The notes beneath the pieces were generated by a model that saw only the letters and a program-made list of their open reading frames with translations, was not told where the DNA came from and ran no database searches. Source: Ceratopteris richardii (lineage: Eukaryota > Streptophyta > Polypodiopsida > Polypodiales > Pteridaceae). Taken from it: a stretch of DNA of 64,000 nucleotides. Location: the NCBI GenBank assembly GCA_020310875.1, contig CM035433.1, positions 109,242,952 through 109,306,951 on the forward strand, written 5' to 3'. Shown here piece after piece: positions 1-9,487 of the stretch. The position numbers and the translations under genes were made by a program. The stretch's first letter is position 1. Each line of letters begins with the position of its first letter.

Positions 1-480
1 TTCAAGAGTTTGGGAGAGGTTGGAGGTTTAAAACTCTAGGCTTGAGCAATTCAAGGAATCGACTGGTATAGTGTCAGTTTTGTTTGCAATATGGACATAG
101 AAGATGGGAATATGAGGAGCCAAAGAATATGATCAACGGAAGTAAGAGGCTAAGCTTAACGCACCTATGGCTAATGTGGTGACCTTAGAATATTTGGAAC
201 CCTCAGCATCGGTGGTTACTACATCGCAGTGTGAATATCAGAGTGGGCAGATATCAGATCATCCAGTACCAACAGAGCAAAAGCAAAGATTAAAAATAGC
301 AGTATAGTTGGCCTTGGAGTACCCACCATATTATGTAGATCCTAAGCTGGTTCCATCGGAATCCTATAGTAAAGAATGACATAGTAAAATCGGTAAGAAA
401 ACTGTTAAACCCACTCAAGAGATTAATGATGCAGGAAAAGAAAATGAGAATTTCACACATCTAGCTAAATCTAAATGCAC
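1..480 (+). pseudogene. degenerate gag-like segment of Gy1
   Basis: No long ORF survives. A reading starting near 169 gives a Pro/Tyr/Gln-rich segment with stops, in the style of the linker-rich gag C-terminus of GyB. It joins abruptly at about 480 to RT sequence (Asn-Ala-Pro-Thr-Thr-Phe-Gln), so protease and the N-terminal RT are missing. Assignment to gag rests on position and composition only. Confidence 0.35.
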
Positions 481-960
481 CAACTACTTTTCAAAGGCTG
501 ATGTGTCATGTGTTTAAAGATTTTCTCAAAAGTATAACAGAAATATATGTGGATGATTTATGTACTTTTTCAAATCGAAGGAAGAATCATCTACATGATC
601 TTGAAAATATACTCAAAACATGTAGAACTTACATAGTGTGGCTTAATCTGAAAAAATGTTTCTTGTTGTCTGACAAGGAATAATGTTAGGACACATAATC
701 TCTAAAAATGGAATATCAACTTATGAAGATAAGATAAAAGCTATAGTGAATATGACAAGACCCACAACTGTAAAAGAATTACAAACCTTCATGGGACATT
801 ATGGGTACTATAGGAAATTTGTGTACAAATTTATCGAAATTGCCCAACCCCTCTATGCATTAATGATCAAATTTGAATGGATCAAAGAATGTGAGGAAGC
901 CTTTGAGACATTGAAAACTTGTTTAGTCACTGCACCAATTCTAAAGGCACCACAATGGGA
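472..960 (+). pseudogene. Gy1 reverse transcriptase, C-terminal half
   Basis: This is the C-terminal half of a gypsy reverse transcriptase, which copies element RNA into cDNA inside virus-like particles. The catalytic YVDD box reads EIYVDDLCTF at about 541-570. The thumb motif (LGHIISKNGI, then FMGHYGYYRKF) follows after an in-frame stop at 681-683. GyB has the same words at 48940-49230. Fingers and the N-terminal palm are absent because gag is fused to this point by a deletion. It is non-functional. Confidence 0.85.
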
Positions 961-1316
961 TGTAATATTTCATGTAGCTGTTGATGCTTCCGACTTTGCT
1001 TTAGGATGTGTATAGCACAACCTATTGAAGGAAGCAAGATGGATTTCCCTATTACTTATGCAAGCAGACAATTGAATCAAGGTGATAGAAATTACACAAA
1101 AACAGAGAGAGAAGGTTTAGGCATGGTCTTTGCAGCAAAAAAATATAGACATTATTTGTTGGAGAAAAGTTTAAGTTTTTTGTAGATCATCAAGTCTTAC
1201 TCTAGTACTTGGTAAATAAACCTTGCCATATAGGAAGAATAGTAAGATTGTTCTTATTACTCATGGACATTTCTTATTACTCTTTGTAAAAAAATTTTTT
1301 TACTTGCTGGACATTT
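961..1316 (+). pseudogene. Gy1 RNase H
   Basis: RNase H domain that would degrade the RNA strand of the RNA/DNA hybrid. The three acidic catalytic positions can be placed: Asp in VDASD (about 980), Glu in TEREGLGMV (about 1110) and Asp in FVDHQ (about 1183). Stops at about 1013 and 1201 and frame changes break it. The tail keeps the family phrase LVNKP. Confidence 0.75.
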
Positions 1317-1323
1317 ATATCAT

Positions 1324-1659
1324 ATGAATCAGATTGGAATACTAGAATTTTGTGCTCCTCACGAGGAATATGCAAATTATTTAGATAAGAAACATCTATG
1401 GAATCCTTGTTATCATCCTCCTAAGATTGTAACTCTAAATAATTTAGCAAGAATGCGAATGTATTGGCCAACAAAGGAAAAGGATGTAGAAAGGTACATA
1501 GCTCAATGTCAAAAATGTCATTCTCAAAACGAAAGTGATGTAAGTACTTTGTTTTGGTTCCAAGGAAACCCTTTGTGGAGTACACATATAGTTGAAAAAT
1601 TAAAACAAGGAGATGATAAGGAAGCAAATTTGAGAAATTTTGAATTAGGAAACATTTAG
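1324..1659 (+). pseudogene. Gy1 first integrase-type H2C2 zinc finger
   Basis: This 111-codon ORF contains an H-H-C-C arrangement: His residues around 1405-1425, then Tyr-Trp-Pro and CQKCH at about 1504-1520. That is the layout of the integrase N-terminal zinc-binding domain. A second, separate H2C2 finger follows in the next ORF. GyB has the matching first finger at about 49930-50110, so the duplication belongs to the family and not to one copy. The ORF ends at a TAG (1657-1659), after which the same frame continues. Confidence 0.6.
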
Positions 1660-1662
1660 GAA

Positions 1663-2312
1663 TTGAGTAAATATTTTGTGTCAATAAAGGGTCAATTATA
1701 TAAAAAGGGTATGGATGGGTATTTTAGAATATGTGTTCCTGAAAATAAATGTGTGGAAATGATAGAGATGGCCCATGTTGGAATATCAAGAGGACATTTT
1801 TTCGGAGAAAGAACAGCTAAATTAATTTTATATTCAGGATTGTGGTGGCCAACTCTATTTCTAGATGCTATATTGTTTGTACAAAGTTGTGATGTTTGTC
1901 AAAGAACAAGACAAGTGGGCAGAAAAGATGAAATGCCCTTGAAACCTTTAATATCTGCAAGAGATTTTAGTAAATGGGGAATGGATTTTATAGGACCCAT
2001 AAACCTTCCTGCTAAAAATTCACATGTAGAATATATAATAGTGGCTACTGATTATTTAACAAAATGGGTTGAAGCCAAGGCCACTAGAAAAAATGATGCT
2101 TATACAACTTCTAAATTCTTCTATGAGTATATTATTCCTAGGTATGGCTTGCCAATTGAATTGGTAAGTGATAGGAGAACTCATTTCCTAAATCAAGTGA
2201 TTGAGGAATTGACTTCACAATTTATGATCATACCTAGGAATCAGCACCCTATCATCCTTAAGCCAATGGTCTTGCGGAAAGTACTAATAAAGTATTGTGC
2301 ATTGTACTTTGA
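1663..2312 (+). pseudogene. Gy1 integrase: second H2C2 finger and catalytic core
   Basis: The integrase inserts the cDNA into the genome. The finger reads MAHVGISRGHFF, LWWPTLF and CDVCQ. The core has the first Asp in MDFIGP (about 1981), ATDYLTKWVEA, and the second Asp in VSDRRTHF (about 2167). The third catalytic residue (Glu in AESTN) is present only after a frameshift near 2235 and beyond a TAA that replaces Gln. CoG then interrupts the gene at 2312. The corresponding GyB region is 50229-50890. Confidence 0.85.
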
Positions 2313-2605
2313 TGTTGGGTGTGTGTAGAGTGTGAGAGACACATGAAAAGCACACACAAGGAGCACAAATGTAGCAAGACACATAGAGAAGACGGATGGC
2401 TGGAATAGTTCTCTCTATTGATGATGAACTGAACTAAGGTAAGAGCTGAATAATATCCCTAAGTCCAAAGTACCACCACATATGAGTGTATCAAGTATGG
2501 GGTAACATGGGAAAAAAAATCTCTAGCCAATACTAGAGTAAAAAGTGCCCATGTATAGGGAAAAGGTTCACATCAAAGCTACTCGAGGAACACATAAGTG
2601 TAACA
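2313..2605 (-). repeat. CoG 3' LTR (293 bp)
   Basis: Bounded by TGTTGGGTGT on the left and GTGTAACA on the right, so TG...CA on either strand. It is followed by the pyrimidine stretch AACCCCCTT, which is the complement of a polypurine tract, as expected just upstream of a minus-strand 3' LTR. No second copy is present in the window. Confidence 0.7.
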
Positions 2606-2651
2606 AACCCCCTTCGGGTGAATGATATGAACACATACAAGGAGTGACAAA

Positions 2652-3260
2652 TCATCCCCCACAAGGTAATAAGCCTAAAGCTTTGCTAAAAGCTTCAAAC
2701 TTTTCTCGTGGAAGAGCTTTGGTGAATATTTCTGCCACATTATCTTGTGTAGGCGCATATACCAAATCAATATCTCCTGCATGAAGGTGCTCTCTCACAT
2801 AGTGATAATGCACCTCAATATGTTTGGTCTGTGCATGAAACACTAGGTTTTGTGCAATAGCCAATGCACTCTGACTATTAGTGAGAATATGCATAGAAGC
2901 ATCAATCTCCATGCAAAGATCCATCAATAGGCATCTTAGCCATATACACTCCACTGTAGCTATGGAAACTACCCTGTACTCAGCTTCAGAACTCGATGTC
3001 ACCACAGTAGATTGCTTCTTACTCAACCAAGATATGCATAAATCTCCAAGGAAAAAGCAATTACCACTAGTGGACACGTGAGTATCATAACAACCAGCCC
3101 AATCACTATCTGTAAAAGCATGTAAGCATGGTTGAATATCTCTGCCATAAAAGAGACCTAAGCTCAAAGTGCCTCTGAGATATCTAAACACACATTTCAC
3201 CACTTTCCAATGCTTAGTGCTATGGCTATGCATGAATCGACTCAACTGGGAAACTACATA
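2652..3260 (-). pseudogene. CoG RNase H
   Basis: The 197-residue ORF (2652-3245) is a copia RNase H. It has the first Asp in FTDSDWAG, the SWLSKKQ phrase, Glu in SSSEAEYR, the third acidic region as LTNSQSA (Asp replaced by Asn), and the C-terminal TKHIEVHYHYVRE and IFTKALPREKF blocks. Only the 5' junction to RT is disturbed. It is related to, but clearly distinct from, the CoF1 RNase H at 22946-23490. Confidence 0.85.
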
Positions 3261-4190
3261 CTATATATGCGGCCTTGTGGTGCATGCATATATAAGACAT
3301 CCCACAACTTGCTGATAAAGAGAAGTGTCAAATGCATCACTAGAATCCTCAACTGAGAATCTAAATCGAGTCTCAAGTAGTGAGGAAAGTGGCTTGCAAT
3401 CCTCAAAGTCAAAACGCTGAAGTAGTTTTTCAACATAATTTGCTTGATGCATAACAATCCCCCCCTCAACAGATACAAACTGGATGCCAAGATAGTAGCT
3501 CAAAAGACCAAGATAAGTGACATCAAAAGTATGCTGCAAATCAACCATAAGAATGTCAAGTTTTGCTTCACATGACCCAGTCAAGAGTATGTCATCGACA
3601 TAAAGAACTAGCATGTAAGATCAGCCCCATCTTTGAGTACATAGAGTGTGCTTTCAATTGAAGTACATGTGAAGCCAAAAGCAACCGAATGCTTATGTAT
3701 TTTGTCATACTATGCACGTGGAGCTTTCTTGAGACCATACAAGGCTTTATGCAAGCGATGAACCATATGCTTTTGCCCTTTCATGGCAAATCCAGGAGGT
3801 TGCTTCACATAAACTTCTTCTTGCAAAACACCATTCAAGAAAGTTGTCTTTATATCCAACTGATGTACTTTCCAACCTCGATGGGCAGCCAATGCAACCA
3901 CAATACGAATGGTAGTCATGCATGAAGTAGGTGCAAAAGTTTCCTCATAGTCAATGCCATATTGTTGTGCATATCCTTTGGGAACCAATCTAACTTTGTA
4001 GCGATCAATGCTACCATCGGACTTTATCTTAATCTAGTAAACTCACTTCGTACAAATGGAATTTTTTCCGTATGGCAATTCACATAACTCCCAAGTACCA
4101 TTCCTATGTATTGAATCCATTTCTCGTTGCATAGCACTCATCCATTGTGGATCGTCACATGCATCTTCAGAAGTAAGTGGCTATTCATTA
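3261..4190 (-). pseudogene. CoG reverse transcriptase
   Basis: Copia RT spread over at least two ORFs (3710-3988 and 3261-3614). Visible motifs are the N-terminal TWEL/KWVY region (4020-4150), [17 protein letters not shown], the first catalytic Asp in HQLDIKTTFLNG, ALYGLKKAPRA and the active site LYVDDILLTG at about 3585-3612. A stop near 4030 and a frame change between 3615 and 3709 inactivate it. Confidence 0.85.
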
Positions 4191-4825
4191 CATGTTGTTG
4201 CAATAAGAGAATAATCCACAAAAATACTTTATGAATGGTGAGAGCTTGATCTTGTTCTACCAAGTAAAGGTTCACTCAATTTGCTATCCTACAAAGTTTG
4301 TTTTAGCCACTTTGGCATAGTTTGTGCACTCTTGATAGACATGTGTTCATTATGTAATAAATCATCAACATGTACATCATAAGTGGGCTGAATTTTATGC
4401 TCATTTTCATTCATATTTTGACGCAAATGTTCAACCACATGTGGCTAGAAATTTATAGCAGCTTTGACAATTTTTGGCTGAAAATTTTCAATCATGTTTG
4501 GCTAGAAATTCTCTGCATTTTCAGCCCTACTTGGCTGGAATTTTGTGGCCCTTTGAGCTCACTTGGCTGGTCTACATGGCCATAGTCAAGCGCACTATTT
4601 TGGAACAAAGGTATGATCAGTGTATCAAACACATCTTGTGAGCTAATTGTTGGCTGTTTTTTGCATTCAAGTAGAGGAAAAACTGATTTTTCAGCAAATA
4701 CCACATCTTGACTCACAATAATTGTGTTCATCAATGGATGGTACAAATGATATACCTTAGTTTCAGCACTATAACCAACAAATATACATTTCTTTGCCTT
4801 TTCATCAAGTTTGTGATGTTGTTGT
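4191..4825 (-). pseudogene. CoG integrase C-terminus and IN-RT linker
   Basis: At 4750-4820 the minus strand reads the conserved IN C-terminal phrase with Lys-Cys-Ile-Phe-Val-Gly-Tyr, then YHPLMNTIIVSQDVVF, the usual entry to the variable linker. The linker (4492-4720) is rich in Gln/Ser and contains a degenerate tandem repeat around the word TTGGCTGGAA (about 4430-4580). Upstream integrase is removed by the CoF1 insertion. Confidence 0.7.
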
Positions 4826-4900
4826 TGTTGGAGTTAGATGTCTACGGAAGCATGCGAACAACACAAGGAAGAAGAAGAATCTTGGAGCACAACACACATT
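4826..4900 (-). repeat. CoF1 3' LTR, piece 1
   Basis: This piece matches 25667-25741 of CoF2 (TGTTGGAG, GTCTACGGAAGCA, GAAGAAGAAGAA, CTTGGAGCACAA). It stops at ACATT (4896-4900), the left copy of the CoH target duplication. Confidence 0.85.
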
Positions 4901-5897
4901 TGATGGAGAGTGTTAATCTCCAAAATAATAGGTTAGCCTTGATGTAAGAGCACCTCTATATCAAGAACAACTCAAAATCTCAACCAATTTTAGAAGACTA
5001 ATGCCATATTACCAATCTTTGCACTAACTGTGAACAAACTCAACACACAGAAAGTCTGCTTCACTTTATCCACTCATAGACTGACCAAACATGTAAATTT
5101 TTCAATGAAACTTTGCATAAGGTGTTGTCTAATGCGTCCACATCTTCTCTAAGTTAAATCTTCTCAAAAGGTTTAGCAAAGCTTGAGATTTACTCCAAAA
5201 AATTCACCTATGTCTAAAACTGTACTTCCGTACAGTCAACTTTGACACCTACAACTTCTATTGCATAGTTCTCTCAAATTAGAATCCATTTAGACATACA
5301 TAGTTTACCGTCCAACTTAAAGAGTGAGTGCTTGCTTGCTCAAAGATTTACACTGTAAAAGGAGAGGTGACCAAAACATTATCATCGAATTTGTGCCTGC
5401 TACAGTCTTCTCTTCTTCACATTTACACAGTAAATGTTCCTACGCTCAATTCTCTCAACCTGATTACAATTAGGATCTGAAACTTTGTACAGAGGTCATT
5501 CAACTATAGACTTAGATTTTTACAAAAGCATTTCAAAAAAGAATAAACATAGAAGGAGCACTAATCAAAAGATCAAGCACAACTTTTCTTCTATTCAAGG
5601 AAACATTACATCTAATTGATGAGAGATATTCTGTTCACTCTCTAAAGTGTCTAATGACTCTTACAACTTGTCATTCATCATCTCTCATACATGCCTCGAC
5701 TTTCTACTTGTATATATAGGCATATATACAAACTCGTGACCAGTACAAAAGTATAAGCATGTTTAATGTACATGTATATACAAGCCTTCATTCTCTGATT
5801 ATGCACTAACTTCAATCTTCATATATTGGTCTTTGCTTCATCCTTTGACTTCAAAATGTTGTCCAAATTATCAATTGATGATTGTCTTGCACCAACA
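4901..5897 (-). repeat. CoH 3' LTR (997 bp)
   Basis: Direct repeat of 15345-16355. On the minus strand it starts TGTTGGTGCAAGAC and ends ACTCTCCATCA. A TATA-like CCTATATATACAAG lies about 180 bp into the LTR (plus 5707-5720) and also occurs in the other copy. It contains no genes; short ORFs inside it are incidental. Confidence 0.93.
5707..5720 (-). promoter_or_regulatory. TATA-like box in the CoH LTR
   Basis: The minus strand reads CCTATATATACAAG. The same block is kept in the second LTR at about 16163-16176. Its position in the first quarter of the LTR fits the U3 promoter driving the element transcript. Confidence 0.45.
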
Positions 5898-5910
5898 GCT
5901 CCCCCCCAAT
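5898..5910 (-). other. CoH polypurine tract
   Basis: The plus strand GCTCCCCCCC abuts the LTR edge, so the minus strand has GGGGGGGAGC immediately before the 3' LTR. This is the plus-strand DNA primer site. Confidence 0.75.
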
Positions 5911-6420
5911 CATCAATTGTGATTTTCTCCATCTTCTTTATACCTGCCATTTCTTTGAATCTCTATAGCTTTGGTCCATCCAAGCTTTTGGTTAACATGT
6001 CTGCAATCTGATCTTTTGTTGAATTATGTATGACTTCAATCTCATTATCAATCACCTTCTCTCTTAATAAATGATACTGAATCTCAATATGTTTCGTCTT
6101 GGCATGAAAGACAGGGTTAGCAACTAGATACAATGAGCTCATATTATCTCCATGAATAGTGGGTGTACTCTAAATGATGTCAAAACTCTTCATGAGAGTC
6201 TTCAACCATATGACCTCCTTTGTAGCTTTAACCATATCTTTATACTCTGCTTCTGTAGATGACAAAGCAACTGTATGTTGCTTCTTAGAACACCAAGAGA
6301 TTAACTTATCTCCCACATAACATAAGTATCCATAGGTTGATCTCCTATCATCAAGATTACCTGCCCAATCTGTATCACTATATATCTTGATGTTTGTATC
6401 TGATGTAAAACCATCTGTTT
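5911..6420 (-). pseudogene. CoH RNase H
   Basis: Minus-strand translation across this stretch gives IYSDTDWAG, a Lys-Lys-Gln motif (SWCSKKQHTVALSS), STEAEYK, GDNMSS, the TKHIEIQYHLLREKV block and DMLTKSLDG. Stops fragment it. It joins RT directly at about 6420: the YVTQ phrase is followed within a few codons by IKIYSD, so the RT-RNase H connection present in CoE (roughly 100 residues) is deleted. Confidence 0.8.
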
Positions 6421-7304
6421 GTTTCTTGAGTCACATATACTCCATGTTGAGTATATGAAATCTCCATGCCCAAGAAGTATGACAAATCTCCCAAGTCACT
6501 GATCTTGAACTCTTTTTCCATCTCCTTCTTAAGACTTTGTATGCCCTTCTCATCTGTACCTGTAAGAATTATGTCATCAACATATATGTGCATGTAAATG
6601 AGCCCATCATTATGTGCTTTATCAAGCAAGCTACTATGCACCTTAGATACTTGGAAACCAAGTCCCTTCAAGAACTTCTCAAGTCTATAGTTCCATGCCC
6701 TTGGGGCCTGCTTCAAGCCATACAAAGCTCTTTTGAGCTTACATACATACTCTGGATATCTTTTGTCTTTGAAACCTTTTGAGTTCTCCATGAACACATC
6801 ATCTGAAATGTAACCATTTAGAAAAGCATTCTTCACATCTAATTGACATATTTTCCAACCTTTACATGCAGCAATAGCTATGAGAGTCCTTATAGTTGTC
6901 ATCTTTGCCACAGGACTATAAGTCTCATCATAATCTATACCATATGTCTGAGCATACCCTTTCACAAAAAGTCTAGCTTTATATCTAGACACACTTCCAT
7001 CTGCATACCTCTTTGTCTTGTAGACCCATTTGCATCCAATGATCTTCTGACTATTTGGTTTAGGAACCAAATCCCATGTCTCATTCTCCATCAATGCATC
7101 ATACTCCTCCTGCATAGCTTTCTCCCAATTTTCCTTACCTTTTGCCTCTTCATATGTAGAAGGATCTTCCTTTGCTTTCATCATATAAGCATAATCTTTA
7201 GTAGTCAAAAAAGAAGTGTCATAGCATTTATGTCTTGAAGATCTTCTAAGTTCTCCACTTCTTGAAGTTTCTGGTTCATCACATTCTGGATCAAACCTTG
7301 GCAT
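6421..7304 (-). pseudogene. CoH reverse transcriptase (open frame)
   Basis: The 308-codon ORF (6378-7304) carries the linker end, the RT N-terminus (WDLVPKP, GCKWVYKTKR), [20 protein letters not shown], the catalytic [24 protein letters not shown] and the active site IYVDDIILTG, then LSYFLGMEI. It then runs into the deletion junction with RNase H. It lies in the same minus frame as the IN C-terminus (7377-7673), PR and gag of this element, so the original polyprotein was a single frame. Confidence 0.9.
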
Positions 7305-8310
7305 TTCTTCAACTTCAACTTGAGCTTCCTTATTCTCTTTTTCATCAAATATTTGAATCTTTGATTTACCTTTCTTCTAATTCAATATTTCTTCATCACC
7401 TGCATGAATATTAATTGTACCTGCATACCAAGAATCTTGCTTATCAAATGTAACATCTTTTGACAAAAGAAATTGCTTTGTGGATGGACTCCACAATCTA
7501 TAACCCATCTGCTTATCATCATAACCAATGAACACATATTTTTCAGCTTTAGGTTCCAATTTATGCCTCAAGTGAGATGTCACATAAGCATAAGCCAAAC
7601 ATCCAAACACTTTGCAATGATCTAAGGTAGGTCTCTTACCCCACCATGCCTCATAAGGTGTCATACCTTGCAAAAGCTTTACATGGTAACCTATTAACCA
7701 AGTATGTGGCTGTATTTACAACCTCAACACACAAATAATTGGGATAATTTTTCTCCTTCATCATTGACCTTGCAAACTCAACAAGAGTTCTATTTCTCCT
7801 TTATGCTACACCATTTTTTTGAGGAGAGTACCTACAAGTAACTTCCCTTTTTATACCTGCATTCCATAGGTAATCAGTGAACTCATTAGAGAAATACTCT
7901 CCCCCTCCATCTGACCTTAGTCTCTTCAATTTTTGACCTGTGATACTCTCTGCATACACATGATAATGTTTAAATGTATTGAACACCTATAATTTATCTT
8001 TGATCACATATATAGTGATCCACCTAGTAGCATCATCAACATAAATCACATAATATCTTGAACCATTAATACCAAAATCCTTTGATCATCCCCACACATT
8101 TGTATGTACCAATTCAAGCTTCTCTGAATACATGAAACCATGCTTAGTATAAGATTTCTTATGAGCATTACCTAATTGACATGCCTCACATTTTTTTTTT
8201 CATATGTTGACCTGCAACATTAGGTAATCCAAGTACTGAACCATTGTTAATCATATCCTTAATACCTCTCATTGAAATGTCCAAGCCTTTTATGCCAAAG
8301 ATCTAACTCA
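7305..8310 (-). pseudogene. CoH integrase, broken
   Basis: Copia integrase in pieces: the zinc finger starts WHKRLGH (about 8265-8290), a core fragment at 7801-7986 has LRSDGGGEYFSNEF with the second catalytic Asp, and the C-terminus at 7377-7673 has MTPYEAWWGKRPTLDH and KYVFIGYDDK. The middle piece is in a different frame from its neighbours. A run of T at about 8191-8201 marks one likely slippage indel. It is inactive. Confidence 0.85.
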
Positions 8311-8744
8311 GAGATCTTGTGTCCTCCATAAGTGAACAAGGCATGACCAACATTGCCTTGAATCTTCAATGTGAAGAGCCTTCCTTCTTTCTTCCCTGAA
8401 ACAATTTGTTTATACCCATTGCTCGGGTCTTCCACAGAAACGCCATCATTAGTGAACCTTACTTCATAACCTTTCTCAACAATTTGCCCTACACTTATCA
8501 GATTCTTTGGAATTGTAGGAACATACAAAACCTTACTCAGAAGAGTGCTTCCATCCTTAGCTGAACCAATTGACTTCACATTATGCTTTGTATTATCACC
8601 TATTTGAACCACATTATTAGTTACCTTATTCTCCAAATCAGTCATCAAAGCTATGTTTCCACTCAAGTGATTGCTACACCCTGAGTCAATGTAGAAGACT
8701 CTTTGATCTTCACTTTGTCTTTCACAAGTTGCATTCATAATCAA
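8311..8744 (-). pseudogene. CoH protease region
   Basis: The ORF 8259-8744 begins in late gag and carries the copia retropepsin active site FYIDSGCSNHLSG (Asp-Ser-Gly at about 8680-8690), then VLYVPTIPKNLISVGQIVEKGYEVRF, the standard PR-to-IN stretch. It ends in the integrase zinc finger. The segment itself is open. CoE has the same arrangement at 18630-18900. Confidence 0.85.
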
Positions 8745-8759
8745 GGTTGAATCCTCCTT

Positions 8760-9102
8760 CTAATTTGAAGAATAATTGTAGTAGGATTGACTTTGGAAAC
8801 CTCTACCTGCATTTCTTCCAAAGTAACCTCTACTACCTCTACCTCTAAAATTACCTCTTTGGTTTCTACCACATCTTCCTCTTGAATTAAAGTTTTGATT
8901 ATATCCTCCACCATTCTGATTATTATGCCAACATTCATGAGCTAAATGATTATTCTTACCACAAATCCAGCAGGTTTTGGTTCCATCTTTATTGCTTTTG
9001 CCTCTTCCTCTACCTTTGCCACCTCCTCTTCCTCTTAGGAAGCTAGCTTGACTAGTTGTACCTTCATCTTTAGTCAATTGTTAATTGCCTTTGTTAATCT
9101 TC
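8760..9102 (-). pseudogene. CoH gag C-terminus with CCHC zinc knuckle
   Basis: This is the basic Gly/Arg-rich nucleocapsid part (GRGGGKGRGRGK) with one CX2CX4HX4C knuckle, CWICGKNNHLAHEC, at about 8930-8971. It packages element RNA. It continues, in the same minus frame, the gag N-terminus found on the far side of CoI (14478-15122). A stop at 8760-8762 separates it from the PR ORF. Confidence 0.85.
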
Positions 9103-9107
9103 TTCTT

Positions 9108-9487
9108 TGTCATAAGGAAGGAGATAAGAAAGAGAGCTCACACACACACTCTCGCTCTCAAGGAGAAGCACACACACAGATTGAGGCAAGGAAGAATTAT
9201 CTTCTTCTTCTTCTTCTATTACATAAAAAGGAATGTACAATAATGACCTAAAAAACAAGAATACAACAAGTGCAATATATAAAGACCAGTACATAAGGAA
9301 AAACCTAATGTCCGCGAATGAGTGAGTTGGCAAGAAACAAATGTGCCATCACTCTCGGTAGATAATCTAATAAAGCTCAATGAAGTATCCCTGACATATA
9401 CTAGCATGACCACTATACATGTCAGAGAAACGAAAAACTGGTACGTGTCATCCTGGATCATCACATGTTGAGCTTGATATCTCAACA
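9108..9487 (-). repeat. CoI 3' LTR (380 bp)
   Basis: TGTCATAAGG...GATATCTCAACA, a direct repeat of 14096-14472. It contains a short CTT/GAA microsatellite (about 9200-9216) that accounts for the 3-bp length difference. The gag-pol ORF reads on into it and stops at 9448. Confidence 0.96.

Larger units (their letters stand above)
1..2312 (+). mobile_element. Gy1: truncated Ty3/gypsy element, B family
   Basis: This is the oldest layer of the left nest. It runs from the window edge to the CoG insertion at 2312 and contains a gag-like scrap, RT, RNase H, a first H2C2 finger, a second H2C2 finger and the integrase core. Residue by residue it resembles the pol of GyB (48025-51005), so both belong to one family. 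The segment between gag and RT is deleted at about 480. Neither LTR is seen: the 5' end lies outside the window and the 3' end was separated by CoG. Confidence 0.85.
2313..4825 (-). mobile_element. CoG: truncated Ty1/copia element inserted in Gy1
   Basis: Minus-strand copia remnant. Reading leftward along the element it has a linker/IN C-terminus, RT, RNase H, polypurine tract and 3' LTR. Its left edge (TGTTGGGTG at 2313) falls inside the Gy1 integrase. Its right side ends at 4825, where the CoF1 LTR starts. The rest of CoG (IN core, PR, gag, 5' LTR) is not found in the window, so no target duplication can be tested. Confidence 0.8.

Noticed and set aside
9094..9333. Short minus ORF that recurs almost identically at 14070-14318
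   Set aside because: Both copies are the CoI LTR, so conservation reflects LTR duplication and not coding selection.
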